Shown here piece after piece: positions 22,672 to 30,435 of a stretch of DNA of 34,116 nt (the first letter of the stretch is position 1; each line of letters opens with the position of its first letter). The translations under genes were made by a program, and so were the position numbers. The notes under the pieces are model-generated. The model saw nothing but the letters and a program-made list of their open reading frames with translations. It was not told the origin of the DNA and did no database searches. This DNA comes from RYN-230 sp036509255 (GTDB taxonomy: Bacteria > Actinomycetota > Actinomycetes > Streptosporangiales > Streptosporangiaceae): assembly GCA_036509255.1 (NCBI GenBank), contig DATCFY010000186.1, forward strand, positions 1-34,116, read 5' to 3'.

Positions 22672-24314
22672 CTGTGACATCCACTGGTTCAGCAAGCACT
22701 GGGACGTCCGGTCTGGACCGGCCCGCGGTGGCGAGCAGGGCGGCCCAGCCTGGCCTGGCGGCTTTCGTGGGTACCGGGCCTGGCAGCGCGGAACTGCTCA
22801 CGGTGCGCGCCGCCGGCCTGCTCAGCCAGGCCGATCTGCTGTTCGCCAGCGCCGAGGTGGCCGACCGGGTGCGGCACCTGCTGGCCGGCTCGACAGACGT
22901 CCGCGACGTCGCTGAACTGGATGCCGACCCCCGGCTGCTGGTCAAGGCGGTCAAGGCTGGCCAGCTGGCGGTGGTGGCCTACGACGGTGACCCGCTGCTG
23001 TTCGGCTCGGCCGCCACGGCTGCCGCGGCGTGCGCCAAGGCCCGGGTCCGGTTCGAGATCGTGCCGGGCATGCCTGCCGCGACCGCGGTCCCCGCCTACG
23101 CGGGCATCCCGCTGACCTCCGAGGCGGGCGGGGACATCCGGATCCTGCACGCCGCTGACGTCAGCCGACTGTCCGCCGAAGCCCAGCCGTCCCGCAGCCT
23201 GGTCGTCCTGGGGGTCGAGGCCGGCCCGGCCGACCTGGCCAAGATGCTGATGGCGGCGGGCTGGCCGGAGCGCACCCCCTTCACGATCACCTGGAATGGG
23301 ACCACCACCGAGCAGCTGACCATCCGCTGCGCGCTCGGGTCGGTGACCGCCGACCTCAAGGCGGCCGGGGTCAGCCTGCTCACCGAGACCGGGCCCGCGG
23401 TCGGCGTGGTCGGCGAGGCGGCTGGTGCGCAGCAGGATCTGTCCTGGTTCGAGACCAAGCCGTTGTTCGGCTGGCGGGTGCTGGTGCCGCGGACCAAGGA
23501 GCAGGCGGGCGCGGTGTCGGAGCGGCTGCGCGCCTACGGCGCGGTGCCGGAGGAGGTGCCGACCATCGCGGTCGAGCCGCCCCGTACCCCGCAGCAGATG
23601 GAACGCGCGGTCCGCGGCCTGGTCACCGGGCGGTACCAGTGGGTCGCGTTCACCTCGGTCAACGCGGTCCGTGCGGTCCGCGAGAAGCTGGAGGAGTACG
23701 GGCTGGACGCGCGGGCCTTCGCCGGGGTGAAGGTCGCGGCGGTCGGCGAGCAGACCGGCCGGGCGCTGCTGGACTTCGGCATCAAGCCGGACCTGGTGCC
23801 CGAGAATGAGCAGTCGGGCGAGGGCCTGGCCGCCGCCTGGCAGCCCTACGACAGCCTGTCCGACCCGATCAACCGGGTGCTGCTGCCCCGGGCGGACATC
23901 GCCACCGAGACGCTGGTCGCCCGGCTCAACGAGCTCGGCTGGGAGACCGAGGACGTGACCGCGTACCGGACCGTGCGGGCGGCGCCGCCTGCCGCGCCGA
24001 TCCGTGAGGCGATCAAGGGCGGCGGGTTCGACGCCGTGCTGTTCACCTCGTCCTCGACGGTGCGCAACCTGATCGGCATCGCCGGCAAGCCGCACGCGGT
24101 GACCGTGATCGCGGTGATCGGCCCCGAGACGGCCAAGACCGCCGCGGAATTCGGCCTCCGGGTGGACGTCAAGGCGCCCAAGCCCTCCGCCACCGGGCTG
24201 GTTGACGCGCTGGCCGAGCACGCGGCCGGGGTCCGGGAGGCGGCCGTCGCGGCCGGGGAACCCGTTCGCAAGCCCAGCGAGCGGCGCCGCGGCGCGCGGC
24301 GTCGGCTCCGGTGA
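22668..24314 (+). CDS. hemD: Uroporphyrinogen-III synthase fused to a divergent SUMT-like N-terminal domain
   Basis: 548 residues. The N-terminal half (about 28-250) has the tetrapyrrole-methylase glycine loop VGTGPGSAELLTVRAAG and IVPGMPAATAVPAYAGIPLT. The usual methylase block around Gly-Asp-Pro-x-x-Phe-Gly-Arg-Gly is reduced to YDGDPLLFGSAATA, so methylation activity is uncertain. The C-terminal half (about 262-520) is HemD: GWRVLVPRTKEQAGAVSERL, WVAFTSVNAVRAV, KVAAVGEQTGRAL, VLFTSSSTVRNLIG. It closes hydroxymethylbilane to uroporphyrinogen III. A basic tail (RRRGARRRLR) ends it. GTG start coupled to hemC. The fused arrangement is standard in actinobacteria. Confidence 0.93.
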   Translation: MTVTSTGSASTGTSGLDRPAVASRAAQPGLAAFVGTGPGSAELLTVRAAGLLSQADLLFASAEVADRVRHLLAGSTDVRDVAELDADPRLLVKAVKAGQLAVVAYDGDPLLFGSAATAAAACAKARVRFEIVPGMPAATAVPAYAGIPLTSEAGGDIRILHAADVSRLSAEAQPSRSLVVLGVEAGPADLAKMLMAAGWPERTPFTITWNGTTTEQLTIRCALGSVTADLKAAGVSLLTETGPAVGVVGEAAGAQQDLSWFETKPLFGWRVLVPRTKEQAGAVSERLRAYGAVPEEVPTIAVEPPRTPQQMERAVRGLVTGRYQWVAFTSVNAVRAVREKLEEYGLDARAFAGVKVAAVGEQTGRALLDFGIKPDLVPENEQSGEGLAAAWQPYDSLSDPINRVLLPRADIATETLVARLNELGWETEDVTAYRTVRAAPPAAPIREAIKGGGFDAVLFTSSSTVRNLIGIAGKPHAVTVIAVIGPETAKTAAEFGLRVDVKAPKPSATGLVDALAEHAAGVREAAVAAGEPVRKPSERRRGARRRLR

Positions 24315-24329
24315 GAAAGGCAGAACACG

Positions 24330-25310
24330 TTGTCGGCTGAGTTCCCTGCCGCCCGGCCGCGCAGGCTGCGCCGGACCGCCGCGCTGCGCCGGCTGGTCGC
24401 GCAGACCAGCGTCCAGCCATCGGACCTGCTGCTGCCGATGTTCATCAAGGAGGGGATCAGCGAGCCGCAGCCGGTGGTCTCCATGCCGGGCGTGGTCCAG
24501 CACACCCGGGACAGCCTGCGCAAGGCCGCGGCGGAGGCCGTGGCGGCCGGGGTGGGCGGCCTGGTCCTGTTCGGGGTGCCGGCCGTCAAGGACGCCCGGG
24601 GCTCGGCAGCCGACGACCCGGACGGGATCCTCGCCCTCGCGCTCCGCGACCTGGCCGCCGAGGTCGGCGACGCCACCGTGCTGATGGCGGACCTCTGCCT
24701 GGACGAGTACACCGATCATGGCCACTGCGGGGTGCTGACCGGCTCCGGCGAGGTGGACAACGACGCGACGCTGGAACGGTACGGCTCCATCGCGGTCGCC
24801 CAGGCCGCAGCGGGCGCTCACGTGGTGGCGCCGAGCGGGATGATGGATGGCCAGGTCGGCGCCATCCGGGCCGCCCTGGACGCCGGCGGGTACCCGGACG
24901 TGGCCATCTGCGCGTACTCGGCGAAGTTCGCCTCGGCCTTCTACGGGCCGTTCCGGGACGCCGCGGAATGCGCTCCGCAGTTCGGTGACCGGGCGTCCTA
25001 CCAGCAGGACCCGCGGTCTGCCGACGCGCTCCGCGAGGTGGCCCTCGACCTGGCCGAGGGCGCGGACATCGTGATGGTCAAGCCCGCGCTAGCCTATCTG
25101 GACGTCATCGCCCAGGTGGCCGCCGTCTCCCCGGTGCCGGTGGCGGCCTACCAGGTCAGCGGGGAATACGCGATGGTCGAGGCGGCCGCGGCGCACGGCT
25201 GGCTGGACCGGGACCGGGTCATCGACGAGACGGTAACCGCGATCCGCCGGGCCGGCGCCAGCATCATCCTGACCTACTGGGCGGCCGAGCTGGCCCGGAG
25301 GCTGGCCTGA
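24330..25310 (+). CDS. hemB: Delta-aminolevulinic acid dehydratase (porphobilinogen synthase)
   Basis: Condenses two 5-aminolevulinates to porphobilinogen. 326 residues. Active-site lysines Lys199 (YSAKFASAFYGPF) and Lys251 (VMVKPALAYLD), 52 residues apart as in the E. coli enzyme. The metal segment DLCLDEYTDHGHCG is a mix of the zinc (three Cys) and magnesium (Asp) types: first and third positions Cys, middle position Asp. The only sensible start is TTG at 24330, preceded by GAAAGG; no ATG or GTG lies in frame before the conserved region. It lies 15 bp after hemD and is presumably in the rex-hem transcript. Confidence 0.95.
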   Translation: MSAEFPAARPRRLRRTAALRRLVAQTSVQPSDLLLPMFIKEGISEPQPVVSMPGVVQHTRDSLRKAAAEAVAAGVGGLVLFGVPAVKDARGSAADDPDGILALALRDLAAEVGDATVLMADLCLDEYTDHGHCGVLTGSGEVDNDATLERYGSIAVAQAAAGAHVVAPSGMMDGQVGAIRAALDAGGYPDVAICAYSAKFASAFYGPFRDAAECAPQFGDRASYQQDPRSADALREVALDLAEGADIVMVKPALAYLDVIAQVAAVSPVPVAAYQVSGEYAMVEAAAAHGWLDRDRVIDETVTAIRRAGASIILTYWAAELARRLA

Positions 25311-25474
25311 GCGACTGGAGCCGCTGGAGTTCGAGGGGCCTGAGGGGCCGGGGGCTTGTGAGTGTCCGGGGGGACTGTGTGATCGGCAACATGTCGGTAT
25401 CTGCCACAGCGGTAGCCTGCGCGCAGCGCACCGGACCCGTCATTATCAGTAAGGAGAGCAAGCCCCACTCAGAG

Positions 25475-25500
25475 TGGAGCACTGCGGAGTTGGAGCACTG
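25475..25500 (+). repeat. Duplicated ribosome-site segment before the prim-pol gene
   Basis: TGGAGCACTG occurs at 25475-25484 and 25491-25500, 16 bp apart. The second copy is followed by the ATG used as start, the first by CGG. Confidence 0.6.
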
Positions 25501-26166
25501 ATGGTCGCACCGGTACTGCGCCGGGGCCGGCGCAGGGAAAGCGGGCGGCTGGCCGCCGCGGCCGTCGCGTATGCGGCCATGGGCTGGCCAGTGGTCCTGG
25601 GTGCGTATCCCCGGGGCAACGCGCGCAGCGCCGGCCGGGCCTGCTCCTGTGACCGCGTCGGCTGCCCGGCCCCGGCCGCGCACCCCATCTCGCCTGCCTG
25701 GCAGATCCAGGCCACCAGCGATCCGGGTCAGGCCCGGGTCCGGTGGGAACACCATCCCGAGGCGAACGTGATCCTCCCCACGGGCCGGGTGTTCGACGTG
25801 CTCGACGTGCCGGCCGCCGCGGGCCTGGCCGCGCTGGAGATGATGCGGGCCGCCGGGGTGGGAACGGGGCCGGTGGCGGTGGGCAGCGGCCGCACCCTGT
25901 TCTTCGTGGCGACCCGTGGTGCTCCCGACGACGAGGACGAGTGGTGGTCCTGCCACCTGGACTGCGCGCCCGAGGACGTGGGCGAGGTGGTCAGCCTGCG
26001 CTGGCACTGCCGGAACAGCTACGTGCTGGCTCCGCCGTCCCGGGACGGGGCCGGGCCGGCCGGGCGCTGGGTGCAGTCGCCCGAGCAGCAGGGCGACTGT
26101 CCGCTGCCCGATGCGGTGCGGCTGCTCGAGGTTCTGGCCGACGCGTGCGACGAGGAGATTAGGTGA
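25501..26166 (+). CDS. Prim-pol-like (bifunctional DNA primase/polymerase N-terminal domain) protein, probably inactive
   Basis: 221 residues from the ATG at 25501, which has GGAG 5 nt upstream; a GTG at 25474 would add nine residues. Layout follows the archaeo-eukaryotic-type prim-pol domain: AAAVAYAAMGWPVVLGAYPRG, a Cys cluster CSCDRVGC and His61 (possible zinc site), AWQIQATSDPGQARVRW, HHPEANVILPTGRVFDVLDV. The metal-binding Asp-x-Asp expected after the glycine turn is Asp-Val-Pro here (residues 102-104), so catalysis is doubtful. There is no helicase domain or phage neighbour. The stop overlaps hemL (GTGA). As I recall, a similar gene lies by hemL in Streptomyces. Its role in a heme operon is unknown. 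Confidence 0.75.
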   Translation: MVAPVLRRGRRRESGRLAAAAVAYAAMGWPVVLGAYPRGNARSAGRACSCDRVGCPAPAAHPISPAWQIQATSDPGQARVRWEHHPEANVILPTGRVFDVLDVPAAAGLAALEMMRAAGVGTGPVAVGSGRTLFFVATRGAPDDEDEWWSCHLDCAPEDVGEVVSLRWHCRNSYVLAPPSRDGAGPAGRWVQSPEQQGDCPLPDAVRLLEVLADACDEEIR

Positions 26167-27461
26167 GTGGTCCCGGCCGATCCGGTGAGTTGTTCAGCCG
26201 GGCCAGCGCGGTCATCCCGGGCGGCGTGAACTCGCCGGTCCGGGCGTTCGGCATGGTAGGCGGGGTGCCGGTGTTCATGGACTCCGGCCGCGGTCCGTAC
26301 CTCACCGACGTGGACAGCCGGACCTACGTGGACCTGGTCTGCTCCTGGGGCCCGATGATCCTCGGGCACGCGTACCCCGCGGTGACCGAGGCGGTCACGG
26401 CCGCGGCGGCCAAGGGCACCTCGTTCGGCACGGCGACTCCGGGTGAGGTGGCGCTGGCCGAGGAGATCGTCGCCCGCACGCCGGTGGAAAAGGTCCGGCT
26501 GGTCAACTCGGGCACCGAGGCCACCATGACCGCGGTCCGGCTGGCCCGGGCCTTCACCGGCCGCCGCGTGGTGGTGAAATTCGCCGGCTGCTACCACGGG
26601 CACGTGGACGCGCTGCTTGCCGCGGCGGGCTCGGGGGTGGCCACGTTCGGGCTGCCGGACTCGCCCGGCGTGACCGGCGCGGCCGCGGCGGACACCCTGG
26701 TGCTGCCGTACAACGACGCGCTCGCGGTGCGGCAGGCCTTCGTGGAGCACGGGCCCCGGATCGCCTGCGTGATCACCGAGGCCTGCCCGGCCAACATGGG
26801 CGTCGTCCCGCCGGTCGGCGGGTTCAACGAGATGCTGGCCGAGCTCTGCCGGGAGAACGGCGCGCTGCTGATCATGGACGAGGTGCTGACCGGGTTCCGG
26901 ATCACCGCCTCCGGCTGGTTCGGCCTGGAGGGTGTGGCCGGGGACCTGACCACGTTCGGCAAGGTGATGGGCGGCGGGCTGCCCGCCGCCGCGTTCGGCG
27001 GGCGGGCCGAGATCATGGACCGGCTGGCCCCGACCGGCCCGGTGTACCAGGCGGGCACCCTGTCGGGTAACCCGCTGGCCACCGCGGCCGGGCTGGCCAC
27101 CCTGCGGGGTTGTACGCCCGAGGTGTACGCCCGGGTCGATGAGGTCTCCGCCACCATCGCCAAGCTGGCCAGCGACACGCTGTCGGCCGCGGGGGTGCCG
27201 TTCCGGCTGCAGCAGGCGGGCAGCCTGTTCTCCGTGTTCCTCGGCACCGAGCAGCCGGTCCGTGATTTCACCGAGGCCCGCGGTCAGTCGGTGCCCGCCT
27301 ACGCTGCCTTCTTCCACGCGATGCTGGAAGGCGGCGTCTACCTCCCGCCGTCGCCGTTCGAGGCGTGGTTCGTGTCCGCGGCCCACGACGACGAGGCGGT
27401 GGAGCGGATCGCCGCCGCGCTGCCCGCCGCGGCCCGCGCCGCCGCCGTAGCCCTGGGCTGA
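26163..27461 (+). CDS. hemL: Glutamate-1-semialdehyde 2,1-aminomutase
   Basis: PLP enzyme converting glutamate-1-semialdehyde, the HemA product, to 5-aminolevulinate, the HemB substrate. 432 residues. GGVNSPVRAFG at the N-terminus, NSGTEATMTAVRLARAFTGR for phosphate binding, LLIMDEVLTGFR, and Lys267 in TFGKVMGGGLPAAAFGG for the PLP Schiff base. GTG at 26163 overlaps the prim-pol stop. The whole C5 pathway to uroporphyrinogen III (hemA, L, B, C, D) is thus present in this window. Transcribed convergently with the EamA gene. Confidence 0.96.
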   Translation: MSGPGRSGELFSRASAVIPGGVNSPVRAFGMVGGVPVFMDSGRGPYLTDVDSRTYVDLVCSWGPMILGHAYPAVTEAVTAAAAKGTSFGTATPGEVALAEEIVARTPVEKVRLVNSGTEATMTAVRLARAFTGRRVVVKFAGCYHGHVDALLAAAGSGVATFGLPDSPGVTGAAAADTLVLPYNDALAVRQAFVEHGPRIACVITEACPANMGVVPPVGGFNEMLAELCRENGALLIMDEVLTGFRITASGWFGLEGVAGDLTTFGKVMGGGLPAAAFGGRAEIMDRLAPTGPVYQAGTLSGNPLATAAGLATLRGCTPEVYARVDEVSATIAKLASDTLSAAGVPFRLQQAGSLFSVFLGTEQPVRDFTEARGQSVPAYAAFFHAMLEGGVYLPPSPFEAWFVSAAHDDEAVERIAAALPAAARAAAVALG

Positions 27462-27468
27462 CCCCAGG
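27452..27468 (+). terminator. Hairpin over the hemL stop codon
   Basis: CCTGGG (27452-27457) and CCCAGG (27463-27468) enclose a 5-nt loop that contains most of the TGA stop. Short; possible terminator. Confidence 0.35.
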
Positions 27469-27540
27469 CGCTTCGCGGCCCGTCGTCGGAATCACCTCTC
27501 CGGCATCACTGGTCACATTGATCATGGTTTCCGCGACTCT

Positions 27541-27600
27541 TCCCGCGGAACGTGCGTTATAGAGAGCGATTTGTCCGATTCGGACGAACTGTGCGCGGGA
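27541..27600. other. Nested inverted repeats between hemL and the EamA gene
   Basis: GTCCGA-T-TCGGAC (27573-27585, perfect) lies inside TCCCGCG (27541-27547) and CGCGGGA (27594-27600). TTATAGAG (27557-27564) is an AT-rich island. This could be a bidirectional terminator for the convergent genes or a regulator site. The rest of the 288-bp gap shows no gene. Confidence 0.4.
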
Positions 27601-27749
27601 AAAGTCGGCTGCGAGCGTGCCTCGGCGGCGGTGGCGAAAGTCAGCACGGCGCGGTGGGTGTGGGGGCCCGGTAGCCAGGGCAGTGCGGCGGCACGCGGCA
27701 GCGTGGGCCATGCCGCGCCGTGGGTACGCTCACCCTGGCGGGCCTGGGC

Positions 27750-28649
27750 TCAGCCCACCGCGATGCAGATGATGCCCGCCGCGATGGCGGCCGCCGCGGT
27801 GAGGCGCCGGGCCAGGTTGCCTTCGCCCAGCAGCCTGCGGCCCAGAACCACGCCGGCCAGCACGCTCACCTCGCGGGCCGGCGCGACCGCACTGACCGCG
27901 GTGAAGCTCATGGCGATCAGCACCAGGATGTACGCCAGCGGCGAGAGCACCGCGGCACCCGTCACCTGGCGGCGGTAGGTGTGCCAGACCCGCGCCGTGC
28001 GGTCCCGTTGGCGCAGCGCGGAGGGGGCCAGGACCAGGGCCATCACCGGGAGCGAGGCGTAACCCTGGATGAGCGGCGGCACCTTGAGGGTGCTCACCGC
28101 GTACTTGTCCCAGAGCGTGTAGGACGCGATGAAGGTGCCCGTCACCAGCGCGAAGATGACCGCCCGGGAAGCCCGAGTGGCCGGGGGCCGCGCAGCCGCG
28201 GGGGACGGGGAGGCGCCCGTCCCCCGACTGGCGGCGCCCAGCACCAGCACGCCGAGCACGACCAGGACGATCCCGGTGATACCGGCCGGGCCGGGCCGTT
28301 CGCCGAGCAAGATGATCCCGGCCAGCGCGGCCAGCAGCGCACCGCTGCCCCGGCCCAGCGGATAGACCAGGGACAGATCGCCGAGCCGGTAACCGGTCTG
28401 CAGGAACAGGAAGTAGCCCACCTGGAGCAGCCCGGTGCCGATCATGAACACCCAGTCCAGCGGGCTGAGCCGGGGCGGGCTGAGCAGCACGCTCACCACT
28501 ACCACGGGGGCGTAGAGGCCCGTGGCGGTCAGGGACATCAGCCAGACGAACGAGGAGGCGCCCGCCGCCGAGGCCTGCTTGCTGAACAGGTTCCAGGTGG
28601 CGTGGGCGACGGCGGCGACGAGGATGAGAGCGAGAGCGGTGGCGCTCAC
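27750..28649 (-). CDS. EamA-family (drug/metabolite transporter superfamily) exporter
   Basis: 299 residues with about ten transmembrane helices in two EamA repeats (roughly 1-140 and 165-299) separated by a Pro/Ser linker. The first repeat holds AHATWNLFSKQA near the N-terminus and YPLGRGSGALLAALAG; the second holds FIASYTLWDKYAV and VAPAREVSVLAGVVLG. The start is GTG at 28649 with GGAG 6 nt upstream. Its leader carries a ykkC-class riboswitch-like element in the same orientation, so a small nitrogenous ligand such as guanidine may control it. The transported compound is otherwise unknown; EamA and SMR guanidine exporters belong to one superfamily. Confidence 0.88.
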   Translation of the reverse strand: MSATALALILVAAVAHATWNLFSKQASAAGASSFVWLMSLTATGLYAPVVVVSVLLSPPRLSPLDWVFMIGTGLLQVGYFLFLQTGYRLGDLSLVYPLGRGSGALLAALAGIILLGERPGPAGITGIVLVVLGVLVLGAASRGTGASPSPAAARPPATRASRAVIFALVTGTFIASYTLWDKYAVSTLKVPPLIQGYASLPVMALVLAPSALRQRDRTARVWHTYRRQVTGAAVLSPLAYILVLIAMSFTAVSAVAPAREVSVLAGVVLGRRLLGEGNLARRLTAAAAIAAGIICIAVG

Positions 28650-28708
28650 GGGCGGCTCCAGGTCCGGGCTCCGGAACCGGCTGGCAGTGCCCCGGGGCAG
28701 GGTGAACT

Positions 28709-28860
28709 GAGAGCCCTCGAGGTTTCTATCCCGTCAGGTGTGGGCGCCGGAGGCGCCTGGCGCCGCTCGGTCCAGGCCGCCTCGCCCTGGTTGTGATGAC
28801 CGGTGGCCCACCGGTGCTGGCACCGGCAACGGGCGAGGCGCGGAACCCTAGGCGCAGCCA
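28709..28860 (-). promoter_or_regulatory. Probable ykkC-class (guanidine-I type) riboswitch in the EamA leader
   Basis: On the minus strand, CTAGGGTTCCG (28841-28851) is an exact copy of the most conserved ykkC segment. A long paired arm follows at once: CGCCTCGCCC/GGGCGAGGCG (28831-28840/28778-28787), a GTTG/CAAC extension, then ACCGGTGG/CCACCGGT at the tip. Next come CTGGACCGAGCGG (consensus CTGGTCCGAGAG), a second hairpin GGCGCC-tcc-GGCGCC, ACACC, and GGGATAGAAACC (consensus GGGATAAAAGCC). Order, strand and position about 60 nt before the gene all fit. The 3' block deviates from the guanidine-I consensus, so another ykkC subtype (ppGpp, PRPP or nucleotide sensing) is possible. TGCCCCGGGGCA (28688-28699) downstream may be part of the switch. 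AGTTTA at 28873-28878 (TAAACT on the minus strand) is a possible -10. Confidence 0.75.
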
Positions 28861-28950
28861 CGAGCTGAACGCAGTTTACCCGCTGTTCACCTGTCCCTGC
28901 TTATCCGGCCGTGCGCCTGTCCCGCGCCGGGATCAGCGCAGATGTCCCGG

Positions 28951-28956
28951 TAGGCT
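28951..28956 (+). promoter_or_regulatory. Candidate -10 box for leaderless phosphatase gene
   Basis: TAGGCT ends 8 nt before the ATG at 28965 and no ribosome site lies between. It is the same hexamer as at proC. Confidence 0.45.
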
Positions 28957-28964
28957 GGGCCGCC

Positions 28965-29651
28965 ATGACTGAGACGAGCGGGGCGAGCGCGGCCGACGGC
29001 GGAGCATCGTCCGGGCCGTCCGCCAGCACCGTGGTGCACTTGCTGCGCCACGGTGAGGTGTACAACCCGGGCGGGGTCCTGTACGGCCGCCTGCCTGGCT
29101 TCCATCTCTCCGAAGACGGGCGCCTGATGGCCAAAGCCGCTACTGGGTTCCTGGCCGGCCGGGACGTGGTGCTGCTGCGCTCCTCGCCACTCGACCGGGC
29201 CCGGGAGACCGCGGCCCCGCTGGCCGCGCAGTTCGGCCTCGAGGTGAGTATTGACGAGCGGCTGATCGAGCCGACGAACGTCTATGAAGGCACGACGTTC
29301 GGCGTGGGTTCCGGTGCGCTGCGCCACCCGGTGGACTGGCGCTACCTGTACAACCCGTTCCGGCCGTCCTGGGGGGAGCCCTACCGTTCCATCGCCGCCC
29401 GGACGCTCGCGGCCATGGCGGACGTGGCCCGGGCCGCGCGCGGCCACGAGGCGGTCTGCGTCAGCCACCAGCTGCCCATCTGGACCGCCCGCCGGGCCAC
29501 CGAGGGGCAGCACCTGTGGCACGACCCCCGGCGTCGGCAGTGCGCGCTGGCCAGCGTGACCACCTTCCGCTACACGGGGGACACGATCACCAGTGTCAGC
29601 TACTTCGAGCCGGCCGGCTCGGGGCCGCCGCAACAGACGCCCGGGGCCTGA
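28965..29651 (+). CDS. Histidine phosphatase family protein (phosphoglycerate-mutase-like)
   Basis: 228 residues. Catalytic motif LLRHGEVYNPGGVLYGR (His29 as phosphoacceptor) and the second His in AVCVSHQLPIW. An N-terminal Ser/Ala/Gly-rich stretch of about 22 residues precedes the fold. It matches M. tuberculosis Rv0525 in position (between hemL and the TlpA-like gene). The ATG at 28965 gives the natural start; an upstream GTG-type extension would cross the promoter box. Small-molecule phosphatase rather than glycolytic mutase is likely; substrate unknown. Confidence 0.9.
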   Translation: MTETSGASAADGGASSGPSASTVVHLLRHGEVYNPGGVLYGRLPGFHLSEDGRLMAKAATGFLAGRDVVLLRSSPLDRARETAAPLAAQFGLEVSIDERLIEPTNVYEGTTFGVGSGALRHPVDWRYLYNPFRPSWGEPYRSIAARTLAAMADVARAARGHEAVCVSHQLPIWTARRATEGQHLWHDPRRRQCALASVTTFRYTGDTITSVSYFEPAGSGPPQQTPGA

Positions 29652-29772
29652 TCTGCCGGCTACCTACCCGGCGCGGCCGCGGAGACCGGCCAGGCCGGCC
29701 CGCCGTGAGCCGGCTGAGGCCGGTCAGGCACAATGGGGGCCTGGTACTACTGTCTGTAGGAGAGTTCTTCTC

Positions 29773-30396
29773 GTGTCCCCTCTGACCCCCCGGATCTTCC
29801 GCCCCGCCGGGGTGGGCCGCGGCGCCGCGGCGGCTGCTCTCGCGGTCACTTCGGCACTGGCGGTGGCGGGTTGTGCCACGAGCATCGCCGAGAGCACCCC
29901 GGCCAGCAACGGGCAGAGCTTCGTGGCCGGCAGCCCGGGAACCACCGAGTTCAAGAGCGGGACGGGCCCGGTGGCCCCGTTGGTCCGCGGCCCGGCGGTC
30001 GGGGGCGGCACGCTCGCGCTGAGCGCCTACCGCGGTCACGTCGTGGTGCTGAATTTCTGGGGCTCGTGGTGCACCCCATGCCGCGAGGAAGCGCCGGACC
30101 TGTCCGCGCTGGCCGCGCACTTCAAGGCGTCCGGGGTCCGGTTCCTCGGCATCGACATCCGCGACAGCCCGGCTAGCGCCCAGGCCTTCATGAGCGACTT
30201 CCGGATCACCTATCCCAGCCTGAACGACCCGAGCGACAACCTCGCCCTCGATTTCCGCAATACGGTGCCGCCCGCCGGGATCCCGACCACACTGGTGATT
30301 TCACGCAGTGGCCGGATCAGCGCCCGGGTCATCGGCGGGGCCACGTACAACGGGCTGAAGAGCCTTATCCAGCGGGCAGCGGCGGAGCCCGCGTGA
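29773..30396 (+). CDS. TlpA/ResA-like thiol-disulfide lipoprotein
   Basis: 207 residues from GTG at 29773 (TAGGAGAG upstream). The signal peptide ends in the lipobox LAVAGC, with Cys34 as the lipidated residue, so it is anchored outside the membrane. Thioredoxin-fold active site Cys100-x2-Cys103 in NFWGSWCTPCREE, cis-Pro region PAGIPTTLVIS. In cytochrome c maturation system II it reduces the heme-binding cysteines of apocytochrome c. It is followed after 39 bp by resB; the electron donor CcdA normally encoded between the two is not there. Confidence 0.92.
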   Translation: MSPLTPRIFRPAGVGRGAAAAALAVTSALAVAGCATSIAESTPASNGQSFVAGSPGTTEFKSGTGPVAPLVRGPAVGGGTLALSAYRGHVVVLNFWGSWCTPCREEAPDLSALAAHFKASGVRFLGIDIRDSPASAQAFMSDFRITYPSLNDPSDNLALDFRNTVPPAGIPTTLVISRSGRISARVIGGATYNGLKSLIQRAAAEPA

Positions 30397-30435
30397 CCCC
30401 CACCGCATCCCGCCTCGATTCCGGGTGGTGACCCG

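Noticed and set aside
27571..27978. 135-codon plus-strand open frame after hemL
   Set aside because: Mostly opposite the clearly coding EamA gene; starts at TTG inside a palindrome and has no recognisable domain.
28790..28800. TTGTGATGACC as a second Rex site
   Set aside because: The opposite half-site is absent and it lies inside the riboswitch arm.
28778..28840. Long hairpin at first taken for a plain terminator of the EamA/phosphatase gap
   Set aside because: The two genes diverge there, so no terminator is needed; the flanking CTAGGGTTCCG shows it is an arm of the ykkC-like element.
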